From contig NZ_REHC01000003.1 of assembly GCF_003692965.1 (NCBI RefSeq), forward strand, positions 1 through 64,000: a stretch of 64,000 nucleotides of DNA, read 5' to 3'. Under the pieces are notes generated by a model. It was not told the DNA's origin, made no database searches, and saw only the letters and a list, made by a program, of their open reading frames with translations. This DNA comes from Lactobacillus sp. ESL0246. Its GTDB lineage: Bacteria; Bacillota; Bacilli; Lactobacillales; Lactobacillaceae. This document shows positions 34,081-42,407 of this stretch, in pieces (position 1 is the first letter of the stretch; every line of letters starts with the position of its first letter). A program made the position numbers and the translations under genes.

Positions 34081-34516
34081 ATCCTCTAATGTAGCTGTTA
34101 TATTGGCTAGTCATGGCTTTTTTGCAAAAGAAGCTCTACGCAGCGCTGAAATGATTGTAGGAAAACAACAAAATTGTGCATATCTTGCAGTTAAAGAAGA
34201 TATGAATCTAGAACAAGCAAAAAGCCAAATGGAAAAATTGTTAATGGATCTGGATACTAGTAAAGGAATAATCATTTTATGTGATATTTTAGGAGGCACT
34301 CCTTCGAATGTCAGCGGTGCATTTTGCTTAAAACAGGAAAACACTTTGGTATTAAGCGGTTTAAATTTACCAATGCTTTTAGATTTATTTACCAATCGTA
34401 ATCGAAATTTAAATGAACTAGCCGAGTCACTTGAAAAATCATATAAAATGGGTTTTCAAAATATTTCAGAAAGATTTAGAGAAGAGGAACAAGAAGATGG
34501 CAGTGGAATTTTGTAG
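34070..34516 (+). CDS. PTS mannose-family EIIA component
   Basis: 148 residues. VAVILASHGFFAKEALRSAE places the phosphorylated His at residue 15, and ILCDILGGTPSNVSGAFCL is the conserved EIIA-Man block. It accepts phosphate from HPr and passes it to the EIIB encoded next. Overlaps the phosphatase gene upstream by 11 bases and the EIIB start by 20, so translation is coupled. Confidence 0.92.
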   Translation: MIDKSSNVAVILASHGFFAKEALRSAEMIVGKQQNCAYLAVKEDMNLEQAKSQMEKLLMDLDTSKGIIILCDILGGTPSNVSGAFCLKQENTLVLSGLNLPMLLDLFTNRNRNLNELAESLEKSYKMGFQNISERFREEEQEDGSGIL

Positions 34517-34973
34517 AATAGATGATCGTTTGATTCATGGACAAGTAGTAACAACCTGGTTAAATATTAAACAAATTGAGCAGGTAATCATTGTTGATGA
34601 TGCCGTTGCAAAAGACAAGATTCAATCGAACGTTCTAAAAATGAGCGTACCGCGTAACATTAAATTGCATATTTTTACTACAGAAAAATTTTTAAAAATT
34701 GTTCCTAATAATCCAGTAACTAGAAGAACAATGCTGTTGTTCGCATCTCCGTTTACAGTGGAAGAAATTGTTGATAACGGTTATAAGATTGAAAACCTAA
34801 ATATTGGTGGTATTCGTGGTAATGATAAGCGTAAGCAATATACTAAGGCTGTGTTTTTAACAGATGACGAAAAACATGCATTAGAAAGAATAATGGACCA
34901 CGGTGTTGATGTTGAAATTCAAATGGTTCCAACTGATGGAGCTGTAAAACTAAGAGAGGTTTTAGAGAAATGA
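34497..34973 (+). CDS. PTS mannose/fructose/sorbose-family EIIB component
   Basis: 158 residues. The start ATG 34497 gives MAVEFCRIDDRLIHGQVVTT, the family's N-terminal signature with phospho-His 14; the longer frame upstream is an artefact of reading through the EIIA gene. NIGGIRGNDKRKQYTKAVFL is a further family block. A free-standing EIIB, not fused to EIIA as in ManX. Overlaps the EIIC start by four bases. Confidence 0.92.
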   Translation: MAVEFCRIDDRLIHGQVVTTWLNIKQIEQVIIVDDAVAKDKIQSNVLKMSVPRNIKLHIFTTEKFLKIVPNNPVTRRTMLLFASPFTVEEIVDNGYKIENLNIGGIRGNDKRKQYTKAVFLTDDEKHALERIMDHGVDVEIQMVPTDGAVKLREVLEK

Positions 34974-35779
34974 AAGTCTTTATTTTAACTGCTTTAGCTT
35001 TTCTTTTAGGAATTGATGATGTTAGCACTAAAATGTTTCGTAGACCACTTTTGATAGCACCAATTGTTGGTATTATTTTGGGTAATTTACAAGCAGGATT
35101 AATTATTGGTGCTACTTTAGAAATTATGTGGATGGGAATCGGTGATGTCGGTGCTTATATGGCACCAGATTTAATTACTGGGACAATGATTAGTACATCG
35201 CTTGCAATTATGGGAAATAGTAATGGGTCGATTTCAACTATGGTTGCGACTGCGATCACATTGGCTGTTCCTACATCAATTTTGGCACAACAATTGCTTG
35301 TCCTAATTGAAACTGTTAACTGTTCTCTTAACGGCTGGGCTAAGAAGTTAGCTGATAATGCTGATGTAAAAGGAACATATTGGTTGACTTGGCCACCAGC
35401 ACTTTTATATGGTTTTACTCGTGCATTTCCTACCTTTTTAGCTTTACAGTTTGGTGCAGGAGCTATTCAGCAAGCAATTAATGATTTACCAAAGTTTATT
35501 ATCAATGGTTTAAGTACAGCAGGATCAATTATACCATCGGTGGGTATTGCTTTGTTAATGATGACAATGTTGAAAAAAAGAGAACTTTGGATGTTTGTTA
35601 TTTTAGGATTTGTTCTATCTTCTTATTTAAAATTAGACATTTTACCAATTACTTTGATTGCTATAGTATTTGCTTTCTTGTATGAAAGAGCAACAAGAGA
35701 GTTAGCAAATCAAGCAGTTGCAAGTCAACCTGTACAAGCAAGTATTGGTGATGAAGATGAGGAGGATTATGACTTATGA
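34970..35779 (+). CDS. PTS mannose-family EIIC permease
   Basis: 269 residues with about eight hydrophobic segments. LGNLQAGLIIGATLEIMWMG and IGDVGAYMAPDLITGTM are EIIC-Man (EII-Sor) hallmarks. It forms the sugar channel with EIID. The C-terminal tail is acidic. ATGA overlaps at both ends couple it to its neighbours. Confidence 0.92.
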   Translation: MKVFILTALAFLLGIDDVSTKMFRRPLLIAPIVGIILGNLQAGLIIGATLEIMWMGIGDVGAYMAPDLITGTMISTSLAIMGNSNGSISTMVATAITLAVPTSILAQQLLVLIETVNCSLNGWAKKLADNADVKGTYWLTWPPALLYGFTRAFPTFLALQFGAGAIQQAINDLPKFIINGLSTAGSIIPSVGIALLMMTMLKKRELWMFVILGFVLSSYLKLDILPITLIAIVFAFLYERATRELANQAVASQPVQASIGDEDEEDYDL

Positions 35780-36624
35780 CCGATGAAAAATTGACTGCGC
35801 CAGAACATAAGTTAAACAATCGTGATTTATGGCGCATGTTTATGCGATTGAACACAATGAGAATTACGCTTAATTATGAGACCTTACAGGGTGTGGGTTT
35901 CATGCGAGCAATTGCTCCCGCATTAGCTAAAATATATCCTGATAAAAAAGATCTATCTGAAGCAATGAAGCGACACCTTGTTTTTTATAATTCGCATGTT
36001 AATTTCGATGCTGTGATTTTAGGTTTATCAGCTGCGATGGAAGAAACTACGCCAGCAGATGAAAAGGAAGGAATCAATCCATTAAAAACAGGTTTAATGG
36101 GACCTTTAGCTGGTTTAGGAGATAGTTTAATTAAATTTACTTGGCTGCCAATTGTTGGTAGTATCGGTGCATCAATAGCATTTGGTGGTAGTGTTTTTGG
36201 CCCTATCTTAATGTTTATTTTATATAATATTATTAACATGGGTGCACGTTATTATGCAGTTTCTTTTGGTTACAAAAAAGGAATTGATTTTTTAAATAGT
36301 AATCAGCAAAGCGATGTTATTCAAAAAATTTCAACGATGGCGAATGTTGTTGGACTAATGGTAGTCGGTGCATTAATTTCTACAGTAATCAAAATAAGTA
36401 CGCCAATTAAAATTGCGGTCCACTCAAACGTTTCAAGTAAGGTTGGTAATAACGTAATTAGTTTACAATCAATGTTTGATAAAATAATGCCTGGGTTATT
36501 AAGTTTACTTGTGACAACAGCAGTTTACTATATTTTGAAAAAGACTAATGGTAAGCATGCAGCGATGCTCATTATTGCAATGATGGTAATTGTTGTTGGA
36601 TTAACATATTTCAAGATTTTATAA
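35776..36624 (+). CDS. PTS mannose-family EIID component
   Basis: 282 residues. LNYETLQGVGFMRAIAPAL, EEGINPLKTGLMGPLAGLGD-type sequence (here KEGINPLKTGLMGPLAGLGD) and the hydrophobic C-terminus identify EIID. Last gene of the phosphatase-A-B-C-D operon. Mannose, fructosamine or amino-sugar derivatives are all possible substrates, and the sequence does not decide between them. No catabolic enzyme is encoded in the operon. Confidence 0.92.
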   Translation: MTDEKLTAPEHKLNNRDLWRMFMRLNTMRITLNYETLQGVGFMRAIAPALAKIYPDKKDLSEAMKRHLVFYNSHVNFDAVILGLSAAMEETTPADEKEGINPLKTGLMGPLAGLGDSLIKFTWLPIVGSIGASIAFGGSVFGPILMFILYNIINMGARYYAVSFGYKKGIDFLNSNQQSDVIQKISTMANVVGLMVVGALISTVIKISTPIKIAVHSNVSSKVGNNVISLQSMFDKIMPGLLSLLVTTAVYYILKKTNGKHAAMLIIAMMVIVVGLTYFKIL

Positions 36625-36740
36625 TCAATATTAGGAAATCGTAACGAATTGAGGAAGCAATGTTTCATGTTTGAAGTTTAAATTTTGATATGATTACTTA
36701 AGAAATGTCTAAATTTGATTTGATGGATAAAATAAAAATT

Positions 36741-36768
36741 TTACCAGTCTCACTATCCTTAGTATAAT
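36741..36768 (+). promoter_or_regulatory. promoter of the 114-residue hypothetical gene
   Basis: TTACCA (36741-36746) and TATAAT (36763-36768) with a 16-base spacer, 18 bases before the ATG. Confidence 0.55.
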
Positions 36769-36786
36769 AAAATCTGAGGTGAGATT

Positions 36787-37131
36787 ATGGAAATAGGACC
36801 ATTGTCAGAATGGGTAACAGCTTGTGCAGAGATCGCAGCAGTTTGTGTTGCATTGTTTTTACCATATTTTGATAAGATGCGTGCAAAACGTAAAAAAACT
36901 CGTAATATGAAGATTATGCTTAAGACAATTATCAATAATGCACTAAAAGATAATAATGTTACGGTTTTAGAGTCATTCTTAAAAATAAGTTATTTAGCAA
37001 GCGATGATGAAGATGACAAACAAATATTTTCAATTGCTGAACATGCGATTGAAGTCATTAAAGATGATGAACTTTCACAAGAGCAAAAGAGTACTGCAAT
37101 TAAGCAGATAATTAACTATTTGAATCAATAA
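36787..37131 (+). CDS. hypothetical protein, one membrane helix with charged C-terminal domain
   Basis: 114 residues. The N-terminus (WVTACAEIAAVCVALFLPYF) forms one membrane helix. The rest is a charged, helical cytoplasmic domain (MRAKRKKTRNMKIML then acidic segments such as YLASDDEDDKQIF). GAGGTGAG precedes ATG 36787. It has its own promoter and terminator, so it is a single-gene unit. No family recognised. Confidence 0.65.
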   Translation: MEIGPLSEWVTACAEIAAVCVALFLPYFDKMRAKRKKTRNMKIMLKTIINNALKDNNVTVLESFLKISYLASDDEDDKQIFSIAEHAIEVIKDDELSQEQKSTAIKQIINYLNQ

Positions 37132-37133
37132 AA

Positions 37134-37176
37134 TAAAAAGACACATTTAGTGGATAACGCTGAATGTGTCTTTTTT
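37134..37176. terminator. terminator after the 114-residue gene
   Basis: GACACATT (37140-37147) pairs with AATGTGTC (37163-37170), flanked by AAAAA and TTTTTT. Also suited to stop the converging minus-strand gene. Confidence 0.88.
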
Positions 37177-37185
37177 ACTTAATAG

Positions 37186-37503
37186 TTACTCATTGTTATT
37201 ATGGTTAACCTGTAATTGAATATTAAATAATTGCGTTTCTAAATCTCCTGTCTTTAAAGCACTTTGAATTTTATAATCAAGCCGTTCCATTTTGGAATTA
37301 TAAGATTTGAATTTTGGTATTGTAGAACCGTCTGTCATAATTAAATCTAATTTTTTAGTAGTTAAATTATGATAATTGATGACTTTTTCATCAAGAATTC
37401 TTTGGCAGGCAGGACTGTTAATAACGCTAGGTAAAACTGATGCTCCCATATTTGTTTTCATAACTTCGCGTTGGATATTTTTGTTTGTGCATAATAATTT
37501 CAT
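37186..37503 (-). CDS. hypothetical protein of 105 residues
   Basis: A soluble, basic protein with no signal peptide. It begins MKLLCTNKNIQREVMKTNMG and contains a predicted helical end (KMERLDYKIQSALKTGDLET). GGGAA lies upstream of ATG on the minus strand. It has a terminator-flanked position and a codon bias consistent with coding. I recognise no family; it could be a fragment of a larger decayed gene, because the neighbouring 34-codon ORF also looks like a remnant. Confidence 0.45.
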   Translation of the reverse strand: MKLLCTNKNIQREVMKTNMGASVLPSVINSPACQRILDEKVINYHNLTTKKLDLIMTDGSTIPKFKSYNSKMERLDYKIQSALKTGDLETQLFNIQLQVNHNNNE

Positions 37504-37515
37504 GAATTCCCGTTA

Positions 37516-37620
37516 ATGGCTAAGAAACATGTTTCAGCTATTTGGACAATGATTATCCTTATAGTCATTGCTTTTGCTGGCGTCGTTCTTGGAGTATTCA
37601 ACCCAGGGTTGAAATATTAA
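37516..37620 (+). CDS. possible 34-residue membrane miniprotein or C-terminal remnant
   Basis: ATG 37516 to TAA 37618-37620 reads MAKKHVSAIWTMIILIVIAF followed by AGVVLGVFNPGLKY: a basic start, one hydrophobic helix, a short tail. No ribosome site is evident (GAATTCCCGTTA precedes it), and the frame is closed upstream at 37492. It may be a small membrane protein or the tail of a lost permease. Confidence 0.35.
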   Translation: MAKKHVSAIWTMIILIVIAFAGVVLGVFNPGLKY

Positions 37621-37642
37621 GTCTCATCAAGAGGGGCAAATA

Positions 37643-37936
37643 ATGAATGCTAAAAAAATAACTGAAGGATATCAAGAAGAAGTCACATATCAAAAAAGAA
37701 TGTTACAAAATTTACAATACTGGTTACAGTTTTTCTTAGCAGTTGGTGCGATTGGTTTTGTGTTGTGTTATTACTTTTATAGACGAACAATCTGGTTATT
37801 TATTATCGGCATTATCTTATTATTAATTAGTATGTTTAGTTCAGCTATAATTGCTTATGGCAAATATCGTGGCAAGAAAAATTTAAAATTATTAATATCT
37901 GATTATCAAAAGAAAATCAATTATTTAGAAAAGTAA
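37643..37936 (+). CDS. small two-helix membrane protein
   Basis: 97 residues. An N-terminal amphipathic stretch (EGYQEEVTYQKRMLQNLQ) is followed by two hydrophobic helices (FFLAVGAIGFVLCYYF and IWLFIIGIILLLISMFSSAI) and a basic, coiled-coil-like tail (SDYQKKINYLEK). GAGGGG at 37630-37635 precedes ATG. Ended by a strong hairpin. No family recognised. Confidence 0.6.
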   Translation: MNAKKITEGYQEEVTYQKRMLQNLQYWLQFFLAVGAIGFVLCYYFYRRTIWLFIIGIILLLISMFSSAIIAYGKYRGKKNLKLLISDYQKKINYLEK

Positions 37937-37950
37937 GTTATTGCTTAAGT

Positions 37951-37986
37951 AAAAGCTCGATACAACTTTATGTATCGAGCTTTTTT
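37951..37986 (+). terminator. terminator after the two-helix protein
   Basis: GCTCGATACA (37955-37964) / TGTATCGAGC (37971-37980), preceded by AAAA and followed by TTTTTT. Perfect 10-bp stem. Confidence 0.92.
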
Positions 37987-38058
37987 GGATATTTAAAATA
38001 AATCATATTATGGTTTAAAACTATAAGATGATTGACGTATATCTCATGAAATTTTTAA

Positions 38059-38820
38059 CTAAAGTTGTATTTGAATAACTTGTACACCAGCTTTTATAAA
38101 ATTTTCCACTGTTGCTCTAGGTGTAAATGAATCAGTAATAAGTAAGTCAATATCTGAAATTTTTCCAATCATAAAGTTAGAAAACTTATTAAACTTACTA
38201 TAATCAGCAACAACAATTAATTTCTTGGCATGTTTAATAATTGCTTTGTTAACTTTGGCTTCTTCCATAAATGGGGTTGAAATTCCTCTCTCTATGCTTA
38301 TTCCAGCACAACCAATAATGGCCCAGTCAGCATAAATTTTTAGAAAAGCATCTACAGCCCAATCACCACTCATAATTAGTTTCCGATTAATATTGCCGCC
38401 ACTTAGAATGATTTTACTGTTACTTGTCCTAGTATCAAGTTCGCCAGCGTATCCATTGTTAGTCAATATATTAACGTCTTTTTTTAATAGATAAGGTATT
38501 GATTCAAAAGCAGAGGTGCTTGAATTAATAAATACCCAACTATGTTTCTCAATATGGTTAGCAGCTTCTTTTCCTATGCGTTGCTTAATGTAACTTACAG
38601 AATCTGTTAAAGGTATTTCTTCTGGCTTTACTAATGAGATTTTCCCTTTTTCTTGTAATATTTTCCCTTGATTAGCTAAATTACTACAATCTCTACGTAC
38701 AGTCATTATTGATACATTTAGTTTTTGACTAAGGTCAGTTAATGAAATAACTTTCTGATGATTAAGTAAATCAATAATCTGTTTACGTCTAGCTTGAATT
38801 TCTTTATATGAATTTTTCAT
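38059..38820 (-). CDS. DeoR-family regulator of the ula operon
   Basis: About 253 residues. The N-terminal DeoR winged helix (EIQARRKQIIDLLNHQKVIS, LSQKLNVSIMTVRRDCSNLA) is followed by the sugar-phosphate-sensing DeoRC domain (ILSGGNINRKLIMSGDWAVD, AIIGCAGISIERGIST). ATG 38820 has AAGGAA on the minus strand, so the 11 extra upstream codons are not used. Divergent from ulaG, with 12-bp repeats in the shared intergenic region. It is likely the UlaR-type repressor responding to L-ascorbate 6-phosphate; the inducer is inferred from context. Confidence 0.85.
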   Translation of the reverse strand: MKNSYKEIQARRKQIIDLLNHQKVISLTDLSQKLNVSIMTVRRDCSNLANQGKILQEKGKISLVKPEEIPLTDSVSYIKQRIGKEAANHIEKHSWVFINSSTSAFESIPYLLKKDVNILTNNGYAGELDTRTSNSKIILSGGNINRKLIMSGDWAVDAFLKIYADWAIIGCAGISIERGISTPFMEEAKVNKAIIKHAKKLIVVADYSKFNKFSNFMIGKISDIDLLITDSFTPRATVENFIKAGVQVIQIQL

Positions 38821-38850
38821 TTTGAATTTCCTTATTTTTATCAAAAGTAA

Positions 38851-38862
38851 CATAAAATATGA
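38851..38862. promoter_or_regulatory. operator-like box CATAAAATATGA, copy 1
   Basis: The 12-mer lies 31 bases upstream of the DeoR start and recurs exactly at 38920-38931. Two identical boxes 69 bases apart in a divergent promoter region suggest binding by the DeoR protein, with autoregulation. Confidence 0.55.
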
Positions 38863-38919
38863 AAATTAAGATTATTTAATCACTTTTTGTGAAAAAATAC
38901 CATAAAAAAATCTTAATAC

Positions 38920-38931
38920 CATAAAATATGA
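38920..38931. promoter_or_regulatory. operator-like box CATAAAATATGA, copy 2
   Basis: Second exact copy, ending immediately before the -35 box of the ulaG promoter. A partial copy (CATAAAAAAA) starts at 38901. Confidence 0.55.
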
Positions 38932-38960
38932 TTGAAAACGATACCAATTAACAATATAAT
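38932..38960 (+). promoter_or_regulatory. ula operon promoter with an overlapping cre site
   Basis: TTGAAA (38932-38937), 17-base spacer, TATAAT (38955-38960). The 15 bases TTGAAAACGATACCA (38932-38946) match the CcpA cre consensus WTGNAANCGNWNNCW at every defined position and cover the -35 box, so CcpA would block RNA polymerase. Ribosome site GGAGG follows at 38987-38991. Confidence 0.75.
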
Positions 38961-38998
38961 TTAACTAGAAAAAGAAATAAATCTTATGGAGGACAAAA

Positions 38999-40072
38999 AT
39001 GACACAACCTAAAAATATAAATGAAGTTACACCAGCTGTTTTTGCAGAAAACAACTTTCCAGAATGGGGTACATTTTTAAACGAACAAATTGCTGCTAAA
39101 AAAGTACCAGAAAAATCCTTTGCAATTTGGTGGTTAGGCTGCATGGGTACATGGTTAAAGACACATGAAGGCACGAATGTAGCAATTGATATGTGGAATG
39201 GTACCGGTAAGCATACTCATGGAGATGGCAAGATGCGCAAGGGTCACCAAATGATGCGGATGACTGGTGGCGAGGCAATGCAACCAAACATGCGTAATAA
39301 GCCTTATGTAATTGATCCATTTGCTATCAAAGACTTAGATGCTCTTTGTGTAACACACACTCACCATGATCATTTGGATATGTATACTGCAGCTTGTGTA
39401 AATAAGTATTGCCCAGATGCTAAGTTTATCGGCCCACAAGGCGTTGCAGATGAATGGCAAGAGTGGGGGGTTCCAGCTGAAAAGATTACTGTAGTAAGAC
39501 CAGGCGATGAAATAAAAGTTGGAGCAGTAACAATTAAAGCTTTAGAAGCATTTGACCGTACTGAATTAGTCACTGAAGATGATCCTAATGTTAAGCTTGC
39601 AGGCACTAAGCCAATCGATATGGCTAAGGTAGCTGTTAACTACTTAGTAGAAACTTCTGGAGGCAACTTGTACCACTCTGGTGATTCACATTATTCAAAT
39701 ACTTTCGTAAAACATGGTAACGAAAACAAGATTGATGTTGCGTTATGTGCATATGGTGAAAATCCACGTGGTATCACTGATAAATTAGATGATTCTCAAG
39801 TTTTGAGAATGGCTGAAGCATTGAATACTAAAGTAATTATTCCTATGCACTATGATATTTGGACTAACTTTTACAGTGATCCTAAAGATATTTTGGCTTT
39901 ATGGAATAGAAAGAAAAATCGTCTTCAGTATCAATTTAAGCCATATATTTGGCAAGTTGGTGGTGAATTCAACTTCCCACAAGATAAAGATAAGATTGAA
40001 TACATGTATGACAGGGGCTTCCACGATGCGTTTAAGAACAATCCTGACCTACCATTCCCAGAGTTATTATAA
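38999..40072 (+). CDS. ulaG: L-ascorbate-6-phosphate lactonase UlaG
   Basis: 357 residues, metallo-beta-lactamase fold. The metal motif HTHHDH is at residues 120-125; LYHSGDSHYSNTFV and IIPMHYDIWTNFY supply further ligands. SFAIWWLGCMGTWLKTHEGT is a typical UlaG N-terminal block. It opens the lactone ring of L-ascorbate 6-phosphate to 3-keto-L-gulonate 6-phosphate. First gene of the operon, unlike E. coli where ulaG is divergent. Confidence 0.93.
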   Translation: MTQPKNINEVTPAVFAENNFPEWGTFLNEQIAAKKVPEKSFAIWWLGCMGTWLKTHEGTNVAIDMWNGTGKHTHGDGKMRKGHQMMRMTGGEAMQPNMRNKPYVIDPFAIKDLDALCVTHTHHDHLDMYTAACVNKYCPDAKFIGPQGVADEWQEWGVPAEKITVVRPGDEIKVGAVTIKALEAFDRTELVTEDDPNVKLAGTKPIDMAKVAVNYLVETSGGNLYHSGDSHYSNTFVKHGNENKIDVALCAYGENPRGITDKLDDSQVLRMAEALNTKVIIPMHYDIWTNFYSDPKDILALWNRKKNRLQYQFKPYIWQVGGEFNFPQDKDKIEYMYDRGFHDAFKNNPDLPFPELL

Positions 40073-40108
40073 TTCACTTTTTAGTTAATTATATGGTAGG
40101 AGGAAACC

Positions 40109-40585
40109 ATGTTACGTTATTTTTTTGAAAATCATTTGATAAATATTAGTCAAAAGCATCCTAAAGATTGGCAGGAAGCTATCAGAATTTCTGGGGAAGT
40201 AATGAAAGAAAATAATCTTGTTACCGATAAGTATATTGATCAGGTAATTGAAGATATTAAGCAATATGGGCCTTACATTGTAATTGTGCCTGGAGTTGCG
40301 ATGCCACATTCTCAAGCTGATAGTTCGGGAGTACTTGGTACAGGAATTGGATTAACTATTTTTCCAGAAAAAGTTTCCTTTGATCACAATGATTCTGATA
40401 AAGATGCGCAATTATTTTTCATGTTGGCAGCTAAGGATAATAAAACTCATATGAAAAATATTGCAAATTTATCTAACCTATTAATGGAGGATGGCATGAT
40501 CGAAGATTTATGTCATGTGAAAAGCTTAGACGATTATTGCAAAGTTATTCAAAAGCATGACATGATTGTAGAAAAGAGTAAGTAA
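40109..40585 (+). CDS. ulaC: PTS ascorbate EIIA component
   Basis: 158 residues of the mannitol/fructose EIIA superfamily. VIVPGVAMPHSQADSSGVLG places the phospho-His at residue 67. Passes phosphate from HPr to UlaB. AGGAGG precedes ATG; the EIIC gene starts one base after its stop. Confidence 0.9.
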   Translation: MLRYFFENHLINISQKHPKDWQEAIRISGEVMKENNLVTDKYIDQVIEDIKQYGPYIVIVPGVAMPHSQADSSGVLGTGIGLTIFPEKVSFDHNDSDKDAQLFFMLAAKDNKTHMKNIANLSNLLMEDGMIEDLCHVKSLDDYCKVIQKHDMIVEKSK

Positions 40586-40586
40586 A

Positions 40587-42077
40587 ATGCAAAATATTTT
40601 GAATGCTTTATTAGCTATTTGGAGTTACTTTGCCACGAATGTTTTGAATCAACCGGCCTTTATGATTGGTTTCATCGTTTTAATTGGTTATATTCTTGAG
40701 CATAAAAAGTGGTACGAAGTATTATCTGGTTTTTTAAAGGCAACGGTTGGTTATTTTATATTAGCAGCTGGCTCGGGTGGACTAGTCAATACATTTCGTC
40801 CAATTTTAGTTGGATTAAAATCGCGTTTTCATTTGAATGCGATGATCATTGATCCATATTTTGGACAAAATGCTGTTAACGCTGGAATCATGGAACGTTT
40901 CGGACGTTCGTTTGCTGATACGATGCTGTTGTTGCTTTTTGCTTATATCATTAATATTGTTTTGGTTCGCTTTTCCGAATATACTAAATTAAGAGCAGTC
41001 TTTACAACTGGTAATGTTCAAGTACAACAAGCTGCAACTGCGTTTTGGCTGATATTATTTTGTTTTCCAAAATTAAATAGACTATCAATCTTGGCTATTA
41101 TGAGTTTGATTCTAGGTCTTTATTGGGCTGTGGGATCAAATCTTACCGTTGGAATAACACAAGAACTAACTGAAGGCGCTGGCTTTGCTGTTGCTCATCA
41201 ACAAATGTTTGGTATTTATTTCTTTGCGAAACTCTCAGAAATGATTGAAAAGCATTCGTTAAAGAAAAATAAAAATAAGAATAAGCGACTAGAAGATATT
41301 AAGCTCCCCAGTTTTATGTCAATTTTTAACGATAATATGGTGTCTACTTCGATTTTAATGTTGATATTCATTGGGGCAATTTTAGTGGTTCTTGGGCCAG
41401 ATTATTTGGTTAAGGCACATTTTATGCAAAAAGGCCAAAGTTTTATCTTTTATATTCTTCAGACTGCTCTCCAATTTTCAGTATACTTAGCAATCTTACA
41501 GTTAGGTGTTAGAACTTTCGTTAATGAATTAACAGAATCATTCACAGGAATCTCAGATCGTTGGTTACCCGGTGCAGTACCAGGCATCGATGTTGCAGCA
41601 ACTCTAGGATTTGGTTCTCAGAATGCTCAGACCATTGGGTTTATGTTTGGTACTTTAGGTCAATTTACAATGATAATCCTACTATTGTTGTTCCATTCAC
41701 CGACATTAGTAATTGCGGGTTTTATTCCATTGTTCTTTGATAATGCAGTTATTGGCTTATATTCAAACAATCGTGGTGGTTATAAGTGTGCGATGATAAT
41801 GCCGTTCATATCTGGACTAATCCAAGTAGCTGGTTCAGCTTTAATTGCAACCTGGGTCGGAATGGCAAAATATGGTGGATATCTTGGTATGTTTGATTGG
41901 GCAACGGTATGGCCATTTTTTACAGTGATTATGAAGTACTTAGGATTTATTGGCGTAGCAATAATCGTAATTATTTTAATTGCAATTCCACAGCTGCAAT
42001 ATCGTGCTGATCCAGATGGATATTTCTTAATTACAGAAGATTATCCTGCATGGCAAAAAATAAATGAAAAGAATTAG
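40587..42077 (+). CDS. ulaA: PTS ascorbate EIIC permease (SgaT/UlaA)
   Basis: 496 residues with about eleven hydrophobic segments. KATVGYFILAAGSGGLVNTF and the conserved SRFHLNAMIIDPYFGQN region identify the UlaA/SgaT family. It transports L-ascorbate with phosphorylation by UlaB. Its length slightly exceeds the E. coli protein (465). Begins directly after the EIIA stop. Confidence 0.92.
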   Translation: MQNILNALLAIWSYFATNVLNQPAFMIGFIVLIGYILEHKKWYEVLSGFLKATVGYFILAAGSGGLVNTFRPILVGLKSRFHLNAMIIDPYFGQNAVNAGIMERFGRSFADTMLLLLFAYIINIVLVRFSEYTKLRAVFTTGNVQVQQAATAFWLILFCFPKLNRLSILAIMSLILGLYWAVGSNLTVGITQELTEGAGFAVAHQQMFGIYFFAKLSEMIEKHSLKKNKNKNKRLEDIKLPSFMSIFNDNMVSTSILMLIFIGAILVVLGPDYLVKAHFMQKGQSFIFYILQTALQFSVYLAILQLGVRTFVNELTESFTGISDRWLPGAVPGIDVAATLGFGSQNAQTIGFMFGTLGQFTMIILLLLFHSPTLVIAGFIPLFFDNAVIGLYSNNRGGYKCAMIMPFISGLIQVAGSALIATWVGMAKYGGYLGMFDWATVWPFFTVIMKYLGFIGVAIIVIILIAIPQLQYRADPDGYFLITEDYPAWQKINEKN

Positions 42078-42092
42078 AAAGGATTTTACAAT

Positions 42093-42398
42093 ATGAAAAT
42101 TTTAACTGCATGTGCAAATGGTTCAGGAACAAGTTTAATGCTTCTGAGAACAGTTAAGAATACATTAGAAAAAATGGGATATCAGATTACACAAGCTGAC
42201 CATACTTCCATTTCAGAAGCTAAAGGGATTGCTCGTAATTATGATGTTGTATTCACCTCAGTACCATTCATTAATATGTTTGATGAAGTAAAAAAACGTG
42301 GTGGAGAAGTTATTGGAATAAAAAACGTTATTTCTGCAAGTGAAGTAGAAGAAAAAGTAAATGCTTCTGATATTCCAACTAAGTTTAAAAAGAATTAG
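42093..42398 (+). CDS. ulaB: PTS ascorbate EIIB component
   Basis: 101 residues. MKILTACANGSGTSLMLLRT carries the phospho-Cys 7 loop of the lactose/ascorbate EIIB fold. Accepts phosphate from UlaC and phosphorylates incoming ascorbate. AGAAAGGA precedes ATG, 15 bases after ulaA. Confidence 0.92.
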   Translation: MKILTACANGSGTSLMLLRTVKNTLEKMGYQITQADHTSISEAKGIARNYDVVFTSVPFINMFDEVKKRGGEVIGIKNVISASEVEEKVNASDIPTKFKKN

Positions 42399-42407
42399 GA
42401 GATAATC

